From Gemmatimonadaceae bacterium (GTDB lineage Bacteria; Gemmatimonadota; Gemmatimonadetes; Gemmatimonadales; Gemmatimonadaceae), in NCBI GenBank assembly GCA_025450035.1, contig JANWIF010000025.1, forward strand, positions 1 to 39,341: a stretch of 39,341 nucleotides of DNA, given 5' to 3'. The notes under the pieces are model-generated. The model was not told the origin of the DNA. It saw only the letters and a list, made by a program, of their open reading frames with translations, and searched no databases. Of the stretch, positions 1-7,871 are shown one piece after another; the first letter of the stretch is position 1; every line of letters begins with the position of its first letter. A program made the translations under genes and the position numbers.

Positions 1-1
1 C

Positions 2-130
2 GGTGGTCAGCATGTCAAAGACTGCGCGTTCGATGTCGGGATGCCGGGGGAGTGAGGCGAAGACGGAGCGCGACGCGTCGGTGTCGGCACACGTGGCGAC
101 CGGCGCGATGCGCGCGGGCTTTCTGCAATA
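2..130 (-). CDS. Possible partial ORF running off the left edge
   Basis: The minus strand is open from a TGA at 131-133 to the left edge. It encodes about 43 residues of natural-looking composition (ending ...DIERAVFDMLTT at the edge), while the competing frames are arginine- and proline-rich. No start codon with a ribosome binding site is visible, so this may be a gene fragment or chance. No family is recognised. Confidence 0.2.
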
Positions 131-166
131 TCACGCGCGTGCAGGGATGCGCACGATGGATGTGAA

Positions 167-200
167 ACGCCCCGCACGGGGCCGGCCTCGGGCGGGGCGT
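167..200. terminator. GC-rich hairpin
   Basis: ACGCCCCGC (167-175) pairs perfectly with GCGGGGCGT (192-200) across a 16-nt loop. There is no T-run on either side, so it may be a factor-dependent terminator or a structural element. The rest of 201-387 shows no convincing gene. Confidence 0.3.
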
Positions 201-387
201 CGCGTTCGAGAGAATATGGACCCCCGGTATGGCTGTTGCTCGATTCGCTCTGTGATCCCCGCTGGGGCAACGACGGCGACACGTCACGCTGGCACGGGTT
301 GATGCGCATCTGGCGCAAGACGCGCTCCGGGCCGTGGGACGAGCTGGTGCATCGAATCGCTACTGCTCTCCAGCGAGCGCAACCGCG

Positions 388-416
388 TTGCCTAACTTGG
401 TGCGGCTCGTTATACT
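388..416 (+). promoter_or_regulatory. Sigma70-like promoter for the 457 gene
   Basis: TTGCCT (388-393), a 17-nt spacer and TATACT (411-416) lie about 40 nt upstream of the start codon. The -35 box overlaps a copy of the GCCTAAC motif. The same TATACT followed by ACCG occurs before the lipoprotein gene at 10034. Confidence 0.6.
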
Positions 417-456
417 ACCGGACCGTCAGTCACAACTCGTGGAGGGGAGGATGCAC

Positions 457-1146
457 ATGAACAGCACTCGCGGCCGCGGTCGATGCATCGCCGGCGGCCT
501 CGCCGCATGGCTTTTCTGCGGCGCGTCAGCGCTCGCCGCGCAGAGCAACTTCGAAAGTCCGCCGCCGCCGCCGAAAGTCGAGAGTACGACCGTCGCGACG
601 GGCACGGGTGTGGCACACACGAAGGGGTTCCCGCGCGCCCTCAAGGTCGACTACGATAAGTTCACCGACTCGACGCTCGTGACACCCCGCCCGCAGGACG
701 CGACGGGCATGGGGCTCGGCTCGATCCTCTCGATGAAGAGCGTCTGGATCAATGCCGGCTTCCTCTATCCGGGCCGAGTCTACACGCAGACGCCGACCGC
801 GATCCTGTTCACCGCCACGCTCGATGCCACGCGCACAACGCCCGTTGCGGTGCAACCTCTGGCGGCCGGGGACATGATCTTCCTGCTGGACGACTCGACC
901 CGGCTCCGCTATCCGACGAAGCACATCGGCGGTAGCCTGGACGTCGCCACAAGGGATGCCGCGTTCTCAAACACGCACGACATCCTCGGTGCGCTGATTC
1001 CCGTGACCGACTTTATCCGCATCGCCGCGGCGCGTAAGGTCGAGATGAGCATTCCCGACTATCACTTCACGATGAGCGGTGACGCGCGACACGCCTTGGC
1101 GGCGCTCGTCGGCGTGCTGACGCCCGATTCCGCCGTGGCGAAGTAG
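457..1146 (+). CDS. Secreted protein of unknown function
   Basis: The gene encodes 229 residues. A strong purine-rich ribosome binding site (441-450) abuts an ATG at 451, so the in-frame ATG at 457, with about 6 nt spacing, is the better start. Residues 1 to about 29 form a signal peptide (basic start, hydrophobic core, Ala-x-Ala-like end), followed by a proline run (PPPPP) near residue 38. The rest is polar and mixed, with no membrane segment and no motif I recognise, so it is probably a periplasmic or surface protein. It is a single-gene unit with its own promoter at 388-416. The hairpin and tandem repeat at 1157-1186 follow 10 nt after the stop. A family assignment would be guesswork. Confidence 0.85.
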   Translation: MNSTRGRGRCIAGGLAAWLFCGASALAAQSNFESPPPPPKVESTTVATGTGVAHTKGFPRALKVDYDKFTDSTLVTPRPQDATGMGLGSILSMKSVWINAGFLYPGRVYTQTPTAILFTATLDATRTTPVAVQPLAAGDMIFLLDDSTRLRYPTKHIGGSLDVATRDAAFSNTHDILGALIPVTDFIRIAAARKVEMSIPDYHFTMSGDARHALAALVGVLTPDSAVAK

Positions 1147-1156
1147 TGTTCGGCGC

Positions 1157-1186
1157 GGGGGAGTGACGATCGTGTGACGATCCCCC
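1157..1186. repeat. Tandem 9-bp repeat inside a short hairpin
   Basis: GTGACGATC occurs at 1163-1171 and again at 1174-1182, an 11-bp period. The pair is bracketed by GGGGGA (1157-1162) and TCCCCC (1181-1186), which can pair. It could terminate the preceding gene or be a two-site operator for the downstream proteasome-like unit. Confidence 0.35.
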
Positions 1187-1367
1187 GATACCGTCCGGCG
1201 TCTCGCCCCCCGGAGACCTCTCCTTGGCGTCGGATCGCCTAACTGAACAGTATTGCTGCTCACCCTTGCCATCGGGCTGCGACCTCTCCATGCTAACCGC
1301 GACGGCTCGTCGGCCATTCTCCCGGTCGTTCGCTGCCGCTGCGAAGGCAGTACGGATAGCGAGCGTC

Positions 1368-1373
1368 TATAAC
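1368..1373 (+). promoter_or_regulatory. Possible -10 element for the 1392 unit
   Basis: TATAAC sits 18 nt before the ATG at 1392 in otherwise GC-rich DNA. No convincing -35 box is seen at the usual distance. Confidence 0.3.
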
Positions 1374-1391
1374 TCTTCTCGGTAGGCGGCG

Positions 1392-2213
1392 ATGACGATA
1401 GTAATCGCGCTGAAAGTCGGCGATGGCGTGGTGCTTGGTGCAGACAGCGCATCGACGCTCGTCGATCAGGGCGGCGGTTATTGGAACTCGTATTTCAACG
1501 CGGAGAAACTGTTCAACCTGCGGAAGGGATTGCCAGTAGGTGCGGTCACGTACGGCCTTGGTGGACTCGCCGGACGTTCTGTCAGCAGTCTCGCGAAGGA
1601 TCTCCGCGAGAGGTTTAGCGACTCCGGACAGAAGGACTGGTACCTAGACAAGACCACTTTCACGATCGAGGAGGTAGCTACTAAGCTGCAGCGCTTCTTC
1701 GAGGAGGTGTACGCGACTAACGTACCGGCCGAAGCGACAGGAATGGCGCTGGGATTCTTCGTAGCCGGCTATTCTGCCGGCGCGGCCACCGGAGAGGTGT
1801 GGCGCGTCCACATCGGCGGTCCAGGTCAGAGTCCTCAGGCGATGTGCCTAATTCCAGCGTCAGAGCCTTGGGGAGCACAATGGGAAGGGCAGACCGAAGC
1901 GTGCACACGGCTTGTGCGCGGTTTTTCCCTCAGTGTTGTCCAGCGACTAATGCAGGCGGGCATGCCAGAAGACGAGGCCGTGAAGCTCCTCGACGCTGCT
2001 CAGCCAGTTGTTCACGCTACGATGCCCATTCAGGACGCGATAGACTTGGTGCATTACCTGATAGACGTAACGTGCGGATTCGTCAGGTTCGCACCTGGGA
2101 CGGCCACGGTCGCAGAACCGATCGACAGCGCCGCCATTACCAAGCATGAAGGCTATCGCTGGGTGCGCCGAAAGCACTATTATAAGCAGGAACTGAACGT
2201 GCCAACGTCATGA
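1392..2213 (+). CDS. Proteasome-fold threonine (Ntn) hydrolase, stand-alone
   Basis: The gene encodes 273 residues. The N terminus reads M-T-I-V-I-A, and removal of Met by methionine aminopeptidase would expose Thr as residue 1. Counting from that Thr, an Asp falls exactly at 17 in the GADSAST stretch and a Lys at 38 in NAEKLF. This is the T1/D17/K33 arrangement of proteasome beta subunits and HslV, with a short Gly-rich insertion before the Lys. The glycine-rich GLGGLAG strand-turn follows, as in that family. No ATPase partner (HslU, Mpa, ARC) and no second subunit lie nearby. The closest known relatives would be Anbu or other stand-alone proteasome-like peptidases, and the substrate is unknown. 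GC is lower than in the neighbours (31 of 60 bases at 1621-1680), which hints at transfer. It probably shares a transcript with the small gene at 2262. Confidence 0.85.
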   Translation: MTIVIALKVGDGVVLGADSASTLVDQGGGYWNSYFNAEKLFNLRKGLPVGAVTYGLGGLAGRSVSSLAKDLRERFSDSGQKDWYLDKTTFTIEEVATKLQRFFEEVYATNVPAEATGMALGFFVAGYSAGAATGEVWRVHIGGPGQSPQAMCLIPASEPWGAQWEGQTEACTRLVRGFSLSVVQRLMQAGMPEDEAVKLLDAAQPVVHATMPIQDAIDLVHYLIDVTCGFVRFAPGTATVAEPIDSAAITKHEGYRWVRRKHYYKQELNVPTS

Positions 2214-2261
2214 CTGGATCGTACGTAGCTCGTCCAATGCCTGATCGAGACCGGAGTCCCC

Positions 2262-2438
2262 ATGTACTTCAAGCGCGGTGACGTGAATTCAAGTGAAAGC
2301 GGAGCGCCCGCCTCGGGTAGCGTAAACACGGTCAAGCCGCAATCCGACGCGCCGCCGCGACGCTTGTCAAAGGACACCCTGCAGCGTATCAGGCAGGTTG
2401 TTGAGCAACATGGAGAGCGACAACAGAAGCCGTCGTAG
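2262..2438 (+). CDS. Small basic protein downstream of the proteasome-like gene
   Basis: The gene encodes 58 residues. A GGAG ribosome binding site (2253-2256) lies 5 nt before the ATG, and the strong terminator at 2464 starts 25 nt after the stop, so the unit 1392-2438 has clear ends. The N-terminal half (to about residue 33) is Ser/Gly/Ala/Pro-rich and probably disordered. Residues about 36-56 are charged and likely helical (SKDTLQRIRQVVEQ). No known family is recognised. It does not end in the Gly-Gly-Gln/Glu tail of Pup. An adaptor, regulator or substrate of the hydrolase would fit the context, but that is inference. A chance ORF cannot be excluded, although the binding site and the position before the terminator argue against it. 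Confidence 0.6.
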   Translation: MYFKRGDVNSSESGAPASGSVNTVKPQSDAPPRRLSKDTLQRIRQVVEQHGERQQKPS

Positions 2439-2463
2439 TCCTGCTTGATACTTCATAGGACAG

Positions 2464-2506
2464 AGAGCGCATCGAGCCTTATTATAATTGCTCGATGCGC
2501 TCTTTT
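2464..2506 (+). terminator. Strong intrinsic terminator
   Basis: A perfect 14-bp stem, AGAGCGCATCGAGC (2464-2477) with GCTCGATGCGCTCT (2490-2503), has a 12-nt AT-rich loop and continues into TTTT. It closes the proteasome-like/small-protein unit. Confidence 0.9.
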
Positions 2507-2896
2507 CATTCAGGCAAGCGTCCCCCGCATCGGGGACATCGTCCACGTCTACGAGCTGGGCGACGGCGCTGCGGTCGGTCCACCGGCCGGCGCGGTAGTG
2601 ACCACCGACCCAGCGACTCCTCGACGGTCACGCGGGTGGGGCGCGCGCGGCGCCGGAGGCCCTGTGGGGTGACGCGCTGGCGCCGCACTCACTGGAGAAC
2701 GTGGGCACGTCGGGCTCCGTATCATCAGCACGGAAGTGAAATCGATCGACGCGCTCAGCAGAGCGGGACGGGGCGTCCCGCGCCGCAGCGCCTAACGAAT
2801 AGGTGCAGTTGTCATAGCGCCCTCCGGCGATCTTCCTGGCGCGAAGGCTCCGCGAGGGCCGACATGCCGCTGAGCGCCGGCGAACATCAGCGCAGC
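2507..2896. other. Gene-free stretch with possible debris
   Basis: No complete gene is seen in about 390 nt. On the + strand, 2520-2640 reads like the start of a small protein (PRIGDIVHVYELGDG) but has no start codon of its own after the terminator, so it may be a remnant. A 7-bp hairpin, CGGGACG-GGG-CGTCCCG (2764-2780), lies downstream of the OPT gene without a T-run. Two GCCTAAC motifs (2790 and 2895) are present, and the second spans the OPT stop codon. Confidence 0.4.
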
Positions 2897-4876
2897 CTAA
2901 CCGCCGCCGCCCGCACCGACAGCCTCGGGCGCAGCCGCCGATCGCCGCAACATCCACCCGTACAGCCACACCACGGCGCCGACAAAGGTAATCACGCCCA
3001 GCCACGGCGCGAACCGGAACGTCTCCGATACGAGCGCGATCGGCGCGTCGGTCGACAGACTCACGATGAGCGCCGCGTTGACCACACCCCCCACGCTCTC
3101 GCCCACGATCAGCCCCGAGGCCACCAGCGTGCCTAACCGCGCGGCGCGCTCGGGGTCCGGCGCCGTGCGCGCGCGCCGGCCGTACCAGTGCGAGAGCACG
3201 GCGCCCACCACCACCGCGAACGTCGCCGACATGGGCAAGTAAATCCCGATGCCGACGGCGAGCGGTGGGATGCGCAGCTTGTGCGCCATGCCTAACGCTT
3301 CGTCGAGCACGATGAGGCCCACGCCGACCAGTGCGCCGATGCCGATCATCTTCCAGTCGAGGTTGCCGCCGATCACGCCCCTCGCCAGCGCCGAGATGAG
3401 CACGGCCTGCGGCGCCGGGAGCGGGTTCGGCGTCACCACTCCCACGTTCGCCGCGCCGGCAAACCCGTACGCGCGCGCGAGCAGGTTGAGCACCCAGGGA
3501 ATCACCGCGGCGCCGGCGGCGACACCAACGATGAGCGCGATCTGCTGCCGCTTGGGCGACGCGCCAACGAGCTGCCCCGTCTTGAGGTCCTGCAGATTGT
3601 CGTTCGAGATCGCGGCGCACGCAAAAACGATCGAGGTGACGAAGAGTGCAATCGCGACGAGCGCGGCCCGCGTGTCCGGCGATGGGCGGACCGCGATGAC
3701 GAGTATCGACGCGCAGATCACGATCGACAGAATGCCGACGCCGGAGAGTGGACTGTTGGACGAGCCGATGAGCCCCGCCATGTAGCCGCAGATCCCCGCG
3801 ATGATGAAACCCACGATCAGGATGAACGGCACGGCGATCCACGTGAGCATCGTCGCATCGTGCGCGAGCACGGTGGACCGCGCAAAGGTGAAGGTCAGCC
3901 ATCCAGCAATTGCGGTGCACACCGCGGCGATCACGACAATCCACGCCGGCGAGATATCGCGATCCCGATCGTCCGTGGCGGCGGCCACGCGTGAGGCGAG
4001 GAGCGTGCTCATGAGCCCCGCCACGACGGGTTTCGCGAGCCGGGCGAGCGTGTAGATGGCCGCGATGCCGATCGCGCCGGCACCGATGAAGCGCACCTGC
4101 GTTCTCCAGATCGCGGCGGTGTGCGCTGCGATCGTCACTCCGGCGGCGGCCGGCTGCAACGAGGTGAGGATCGGCACGGAGATCCCCCACGAGATCACGA
4201 GTCCGACGAGCATCGCCATCCCCACCGAGAGGCCTACGAGCTGTCCGGCGCCGAGCAGCGCGAGCGACCACGCGACGTCGTAGCCGCTCGACGCCGTGGC
4301 GCCAAGGCTGAAGAATCCCGTTAGGCCGCCGGCGACGATGCGCGTGCCGGTTAGAATTGCGAGCCCCGCCGACGCGATGGAGCCGAGGATCACGGCCACC
4401 AGCCCCTCGCGCGACTCGCCCGCGTCGGTTCCCGCCTCGCCGCGCGTGCCCGAGCCGACCTTGAGCACCTCGGCCGCCGCCACGCCCTCGGGGTACGGCA
4501 GGTCGGACGTGGTGACGAGCGCGCGCCGCAGTGGGATCGTGAACAGCACGCCGAGCACGCCGCCGCTCAGGCAGATAAGGAACGATTGCCAGAATGGGAA
4601 GCCCGTCCACCAGCCGACGATGACGAGCCCCGGCAGGACGAAGATGATCGCCGAGAGCGTGCCGGCCGCGGAGGCGACAGTCTGCACGATGTTGTTCTCG
4701 AGGATCGACGAATCCTTGAAGCCGCTCAGCACGGCCATCGAGATCACCGCCGCGGGAATCGACGACGCGAACGTAAGGCCGACCTTGAGACCGAGGTACA
4801 CGTTGGCCGCGGTGAACAACGACGTGATGAGCGCACCGAGGACCAGCCCGCGTACGGTGAGTTCTCTGGGTTTCAT
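2897..4876 (-). CDS. OPT-family oligopeptide transporter
   Basis: The gene encodes 659 residues, the usual length for bacterial members. It is almost entirely hydrophobic, with about 14-16 predicted membrane segments. Near the N terminus it carries the family-typical AANVYLGLKVGLTFASSIPAAV stretch (quoted here only as residues about 24-45) and the SILENNIVQTVASAAG region at about 57-72. A second conserved loop is SDLPYPEGVAAAEVL at about 124-138. Members move peptides or metal-chelate compounds across the inner membrane, and the substrate here cannot be told. The ATG at 4876 begins MKPRELTVRG, typical of the family, although no clear ribosome binding site precedes it. The TAG stop lies within a GCCTAAC motif. 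It is divergent from the ADOP permease at 5072. Confidence 0.93.
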   Translation of the reverse strand: MKPRELTVRGLVLGALITSLFTAANVYLGLKVGLTFASSIPAAVISMAVLSGFKDSSILENNIVQTVASAAGTLSAIIFVLPGLVIVGWWTGFPFWQSFLICLSGGVLGVLFTIPLRRALVTTSDLPYPEGVAAAEVLKVGSGTRGEAGTDAGESREGLVAVILGSIASAGLAILTGTRIVAGGLTGFFSLGATASSGYDVAWSLALLGAGQLVGLSVGMAMLVGLVISWGISVPILTSLQPAAAGVTIAAHTAAIWRTQVRFIGAGAIGIAAIYTLARLAKPVVAGLMSTLLASRVAAATDDRDRDISPAWIVVIAAVCTAIAGWLTFTFARSTVLAHDATMLTWIAVPFILIVGFIIAGICGYMAGLIGSSNSPLSGVGILSIVICASILVIAVRPSPDTRAALVAIALFVTSIVFACAAISNDNLQDLKTGQLVGASPKRQQIALIVGVAAGAAVIPWVLNLLARAYGFAGAANVGVVTPNPLPAPQAVLISALARGVIGGNLDWKMIGIGALVGVGLIVLDEALGMAHKLRIPPLAVGIGIYLPMSATFAVVVGAVLSHWYGRRARTAPDPERAARLGTLVASGLIVGESVGGVVNAALIVSLSTDAPIALVSETFRFAPWLGVITFVGAVVWLYGWMLRRSAAAPEAVGAGGGG

Positions 4877-5071
4877 CGTGGGGGATGAGTGGGGGAAGAG
4901 GGCCGGTCAGTCGCCGCCGAACCGCACCAATGTTCCGCGCGGACTGGGCTGTGGCAAGGCGCGCACCGGCGTTCGACGCGGGGCGACGACCGATCTGCGG
5001 AATTTGCGCAGGGTGGGACCTGACTCCTACTTTGATGCGCCTCGAGCAGCATCCCCGTGAGGACCTTACCC

Positions 5072-7513
5072 ATGAACACGCTCGCGCAAGACGTGCGATA
5101 CGAAATCCGGGCGCTCCTCAGATCGCCCGCGTTCGCCGCGATCGCGATGCTCACGCTGGCGCTGGGCATCGGCGCCAACACCGCGCTCTTTTCCGTCGTC
5201 AACGGCGTGCTGCTCGATCCGTTGCCGTATCCCAACCCCGACCAGCTCGTCGCGCTCTACGGAAAGGCACCCGGCTTCGACCACGCGCCGATTGCCTACC
5301 CCAATTTCCTCGACTGGCAGCGGGACAACCGCTCGTTCTCATCCATCGCCCTGTACCACAACGAAGACTACAATTTCACCGGAACGGGCGAGGCGGAGCG
5401 GGTGAGCGGTTATATGATTTCGGCCGACTTCTTTCGGACGCTCGGCGTTAGGCCTACACTTGGCCGCGAGTTTCGCGTCGATGACGATCAGGTGGGTGCC
5501 GCGCCCGTCGTCATCCTCGGCGGAGGGTTCTGGATGCGCCGATTCGGGGCGTCGCCGGACATCGTCGGGAAATCGATCGACCTGAATGGCACAACCTATA
5601 CGATCGTGGGCGTGATTCCTTCGACGTTCACCTTCTACGGTCACGATCGAGATGTCTACGCTCCCATCGGCCAGTGGAATGATCCGTCCTTCCGCGATCG
5701 CCGCATTGTGTTCAGCTCCGGAATGGTCGGGCGCCTGAGGCCGGGCGTGACGCTTTCGCAAGCGAACGCCGATATGGAAGGCATCGCTCGGAATCTCGCC
5801 GCAACGTACCCGGAGGCCGACAAGGGGATCAGCGCCACGCTCGTTCCCATGAAGGAGGACCTGGTCGGCAACGTTCAGCCGTTTCTTCTCGTGCTGTTAG
5901 GCGCGGTCGGCTTCCTGCTGCTGATTGCCTGCGCCAATGTCGCCAACCTGCTGCTCGCACGCTCCATGAGCCGGTCGCGCGAGTTCGCGATTCGCGTCGC
6001 GTTGGGCGCGAGTCACAGTCGCGTGATTCGTCAGCTGCTCACCGAAAGCATCGTGCTGGCCGGCGCCGGCGGAGCGCTCGGTCTCCTGTTCGCCCATTGG
6101 GGCACGCGAGCCGTCCTCGGTGCGTTGCCCGCCGCATTGCCGCGCGCAAATGAAGTCTCGCTCGACGCGCGCGTGCTCGTCTTCACACTCGGCGTCTCCA
6201 TCCTTGCCGGAATCCTGTTCGGCCTTGCTCCCGCGCTGAAATCGTCGCGCATCAATTTGCAGGCGGTGCTGAAGGAGGGCGGCCGCGGCTCCAGCGGCGC
6301 ACGGCACCGGCTGCAGGGAATTTTCGTGGCCGTCGAAGTGTCCATGGCGATGGTTCTGCTCGTGGGCGCAGGGTTGATGATTCGCAGCTTGTCGGCGCTG
6401 TGGCGCGTCAATCCCGGCTTCAATCCCAACCATGCGATTACCTTCAGTTTGTCTCTGCCGGCGTCTCCCACGACCGGCTCGGCGGAGACGCGAGCCCGCC
6501 TGCGTGAATTCCACGACAAGATGCTCACCCTCCCGGGCGTGGAAGCGGTTTCCGCTACGCTCGGCTCGCGCCCGATGCAGCACAGCTCCTCCGAGTCGTT
6601 CTGGATCGAGGGGCGTCCCAAGCCGGCGAACCTCAATGAAATGAGCCAGGCGACGTTTTCCCTCGCCGAATCCGGCTTCGAGCACGCCATGGGCATCACG
6701 CTGGAGCGGGGACGCTTTATCTCTCCGCAGGATGACGAGCACGCTCCGATCGCGATCGTGATCGACGACGTGTTCGCGCGCACCTACTTTCCGAACGACG
6801 ATCCGATCGGCCGGCACGTTCACCTGGCGACCTTCAACGTGGAGGCCGAGATCGTCGGCGTGGTTGGTCACGTTAGGCAGTGGGGCCTCGACGCGGACGC
6901 CGGATCCGCCATCGAGGCGCAATTCTATTACCCCTTCGTGCAGCTCCCCGACAACCTGATGCGCCTGGCGGCGACCGGCGTGGCCGTCGTGCTCCGCACC
7001 AAAGGCGATCCCGCCGTGGTGATGGGCCCCGTGCGCGCGGCGGTGGCGGAGCTCGATCCGCGCGATGTGGTCTACAACGTCACGACGATGGGTGACGTGG
7101 TGGCCAACTCGCTCGCGGCGCGGAGATTCTCGATGATGCTGCTCGGCGTGTTCGCGGCGCTTGCATTGGTATTGGCGTGCGTGGGGCTGTACGGCGTGAT
7201 TTCGTATCTGGTCGGCCAACGCACGAATGAAATCGGCGTGCGTATGGCGCTCGGTGCGCAGCGCACCGACGTGCTGCGGCTGATTCTCGGTGAAGGCACG
7301 CGCATGGTGCTGGTCGGAGTGGTCGCCGGCATTGTCGCGGCACTGGCGCTGACGCGTCTCATGGCGCATCAGCTCTTCGGCGTCAGCGCTCACGATCCGC
7401 TGACGTTTGTGGGCGTCGCGTTGCTCCTGGTGATCGTGGCGGTGGCAGCGTGCTACATTCCCGCTCGCCGCGCCATGCGCGTCGATCCCATCGTCGCTCT
7501 CCGCTACGAATAA
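5072..7513 (+). CDS. ADOP-type ABC permease (MacB-PCD/FtsX duplicated)
   Basis: The gene encodes 813 residues. The ATG at 5072 is preferred to the GTG at 5057 because the GTGAGG ribosome binding site overlaps that GTG. The architecture is a duplicated permease. TM1 (about 20-42, LTLALGIGANTALFSVV) leads into a large periplasmic MacB-like domain, then an FtsX block with three membrane segments (LLLIACANVANLLLARS at about 280). A second TM plus periplasmic domain follows (VAVEVSMAMVLLVGAGL at about 420), then a C-terminal FtsX block with GLYGVISYLV and the final ARRAMRVDPIVALRYE signature. Such orphan permeases lack an adjacent ATPase, and none is present here. Their substrates are unknown, but export or envelope-stress roles are assumed from MacB. 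No PadR gene accompanies this copy. Confidence 0.95.
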   Translation: MNTLAQDVRYEIRALLRSPAFAAIAMLTLALGIGANTALFSVVNGVLLDPLPYPNPDQLVALYGKAPGFDHAPIAYPNFLDWQRDNRSFSSIALYHNEDYNFTGTGEAERVSGYMISADFFRTLGVRPTLGREFRVDDDQVGAAPVVILGGGFWMRRFGASPDIVGKSIDLNGTTYTIVGVIPSTFTFYGHDRDVYAPIGQWNDPSFRDRRIVFSSGMVGRLRPGVTLSQANADMEGIARNLAATYPEADKGISATLVPMKEDLVGNVQPFLLVLLGAVGFLLLIACANVANLLLARSMSRSREFAIRVALGASHSRVIRQLLTESIVLAGAGGALGLLFAHWGTRAVLGALPAALPRANEVSLDARVLVFTLGVSILAGILFGLAPALKSSRINLQAVLKEGGRGSSGARHRLQGIFVAVEVSMAMVLLVGAGLMIRSLSALWRVNPGFNPNHAITFSLSLPASPTTGSAETRARLREFHDKMLTLPGVEAVSATLGSRPMQHSSSESFWIEGRPKPANLNEMSQATFSLAESGFEHAMGITLERGRFISPQDDEHAPIAIVIDDVFARTYFPNDDPIGRHVHLATFNVEAEIVGVVGHVRQWGLDADAGSAIEAQFYYPFVQLPDNLMRLAATGVAVVLRTKGDPAVVMGPVRAAVAELDPRDVVYNVTTMGDVVANSLAARRFSMMLLGVFAALALVLACVGLYGVISYLVGQRTNEIGVRMALGAQRTDVLRLILGEGTRMVLVGVVAGIVAALALTRLMAHQLFGVSAHDPLTFVGVALLLVIVAVAACYIPARRAMRVDPIVALRYE

Positions 7514-7547
7514 ACCGTGCAACACCGCGACGTCATCATCCCGAACA

Positions 7548-7787
7548 TCAGTGCGACGCGTCCTGCAGCTTCTTGAGAAACGCCGAGCTCGAACCGGACC
7601 CGTCGCTCTTCCCTCCGTTGAGCATTCCGCCCAGCAGGCTGGTCATGCTGAGCTTGCGATAGCCGGCCGGCGGCGTGAAGAGCGCCTCGGGCTGCGGAGC
7701 CTCGTGCACGTTGCGCATCTCCATCTCGCCGTCCGCGTCCTTGGACCGCGACAGGACGTGCAGCCGATCATCGACCCAGATCGTAGA
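7548..7787 (-). pseudogene. 5'-truncated fragment of a secreted-protein gene (DUF4412-like C terminus)
   Basis: The frame ending at the TGA at 7548-7550 encodes a natural-looking C terminus. It includes IWVDDRLHVLSRSKDADGE, then a short NVHEAPQPEALFTPPAGYRK stretch and a Gly/Ser-rich tail ending LKKLQDASH. The final 'LF-x-PP-AGY-x-K' pattern resembles DUF4412-type or LolA-like secreted proteins. Upstream the frame becomes Arg/Pro-rich and meets a stop at 7845-7847, with no start codon or signal peptide. The N-terminal part of the gene is therefore missing, probably deleted against the neighbour whose stop lies at 7872. Confidence 0.55.
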
Positions 7788-7871
7788 CGGTGGTTGACGT
7801 CTAACGCACCGCGCCTGAGCCGCGCGGCTTGGCGAGGACAGCCTTCATTCCAATGATCATGCGACACCTGT

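Noticed and set aside
2262-2438. Small protein as a Pup-like tag
   Set aside because: It lacks the C-terminal Gly-Gly-Gln/Glu, and no ligase or Mpa-type ATPase gene is present.
2445-2672. 75-residue + strand frame spanning the terminator
   Set aside because: It starts upstream of the terminator stem and reads through it, and its end is Gly/Arg-rich. Only a short stretch (GDIVHVYEL) looks protein-like, so it is kept only as possible debris.
2628-4610. 660-residue minus-strand frame inside the OPT gene
   Set aside because: It is extremely Arg/Ala/Gly-rich with no membrane or domain pattern. It is a shadow of the OPT gene in another frame.
5897-7525. 542-residue minus-strand frame opposite the first ADOP gene
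   Set aside because: It is His/Arg/Gln-rich antisense shadow with no signature, typical of high-GC DNA.
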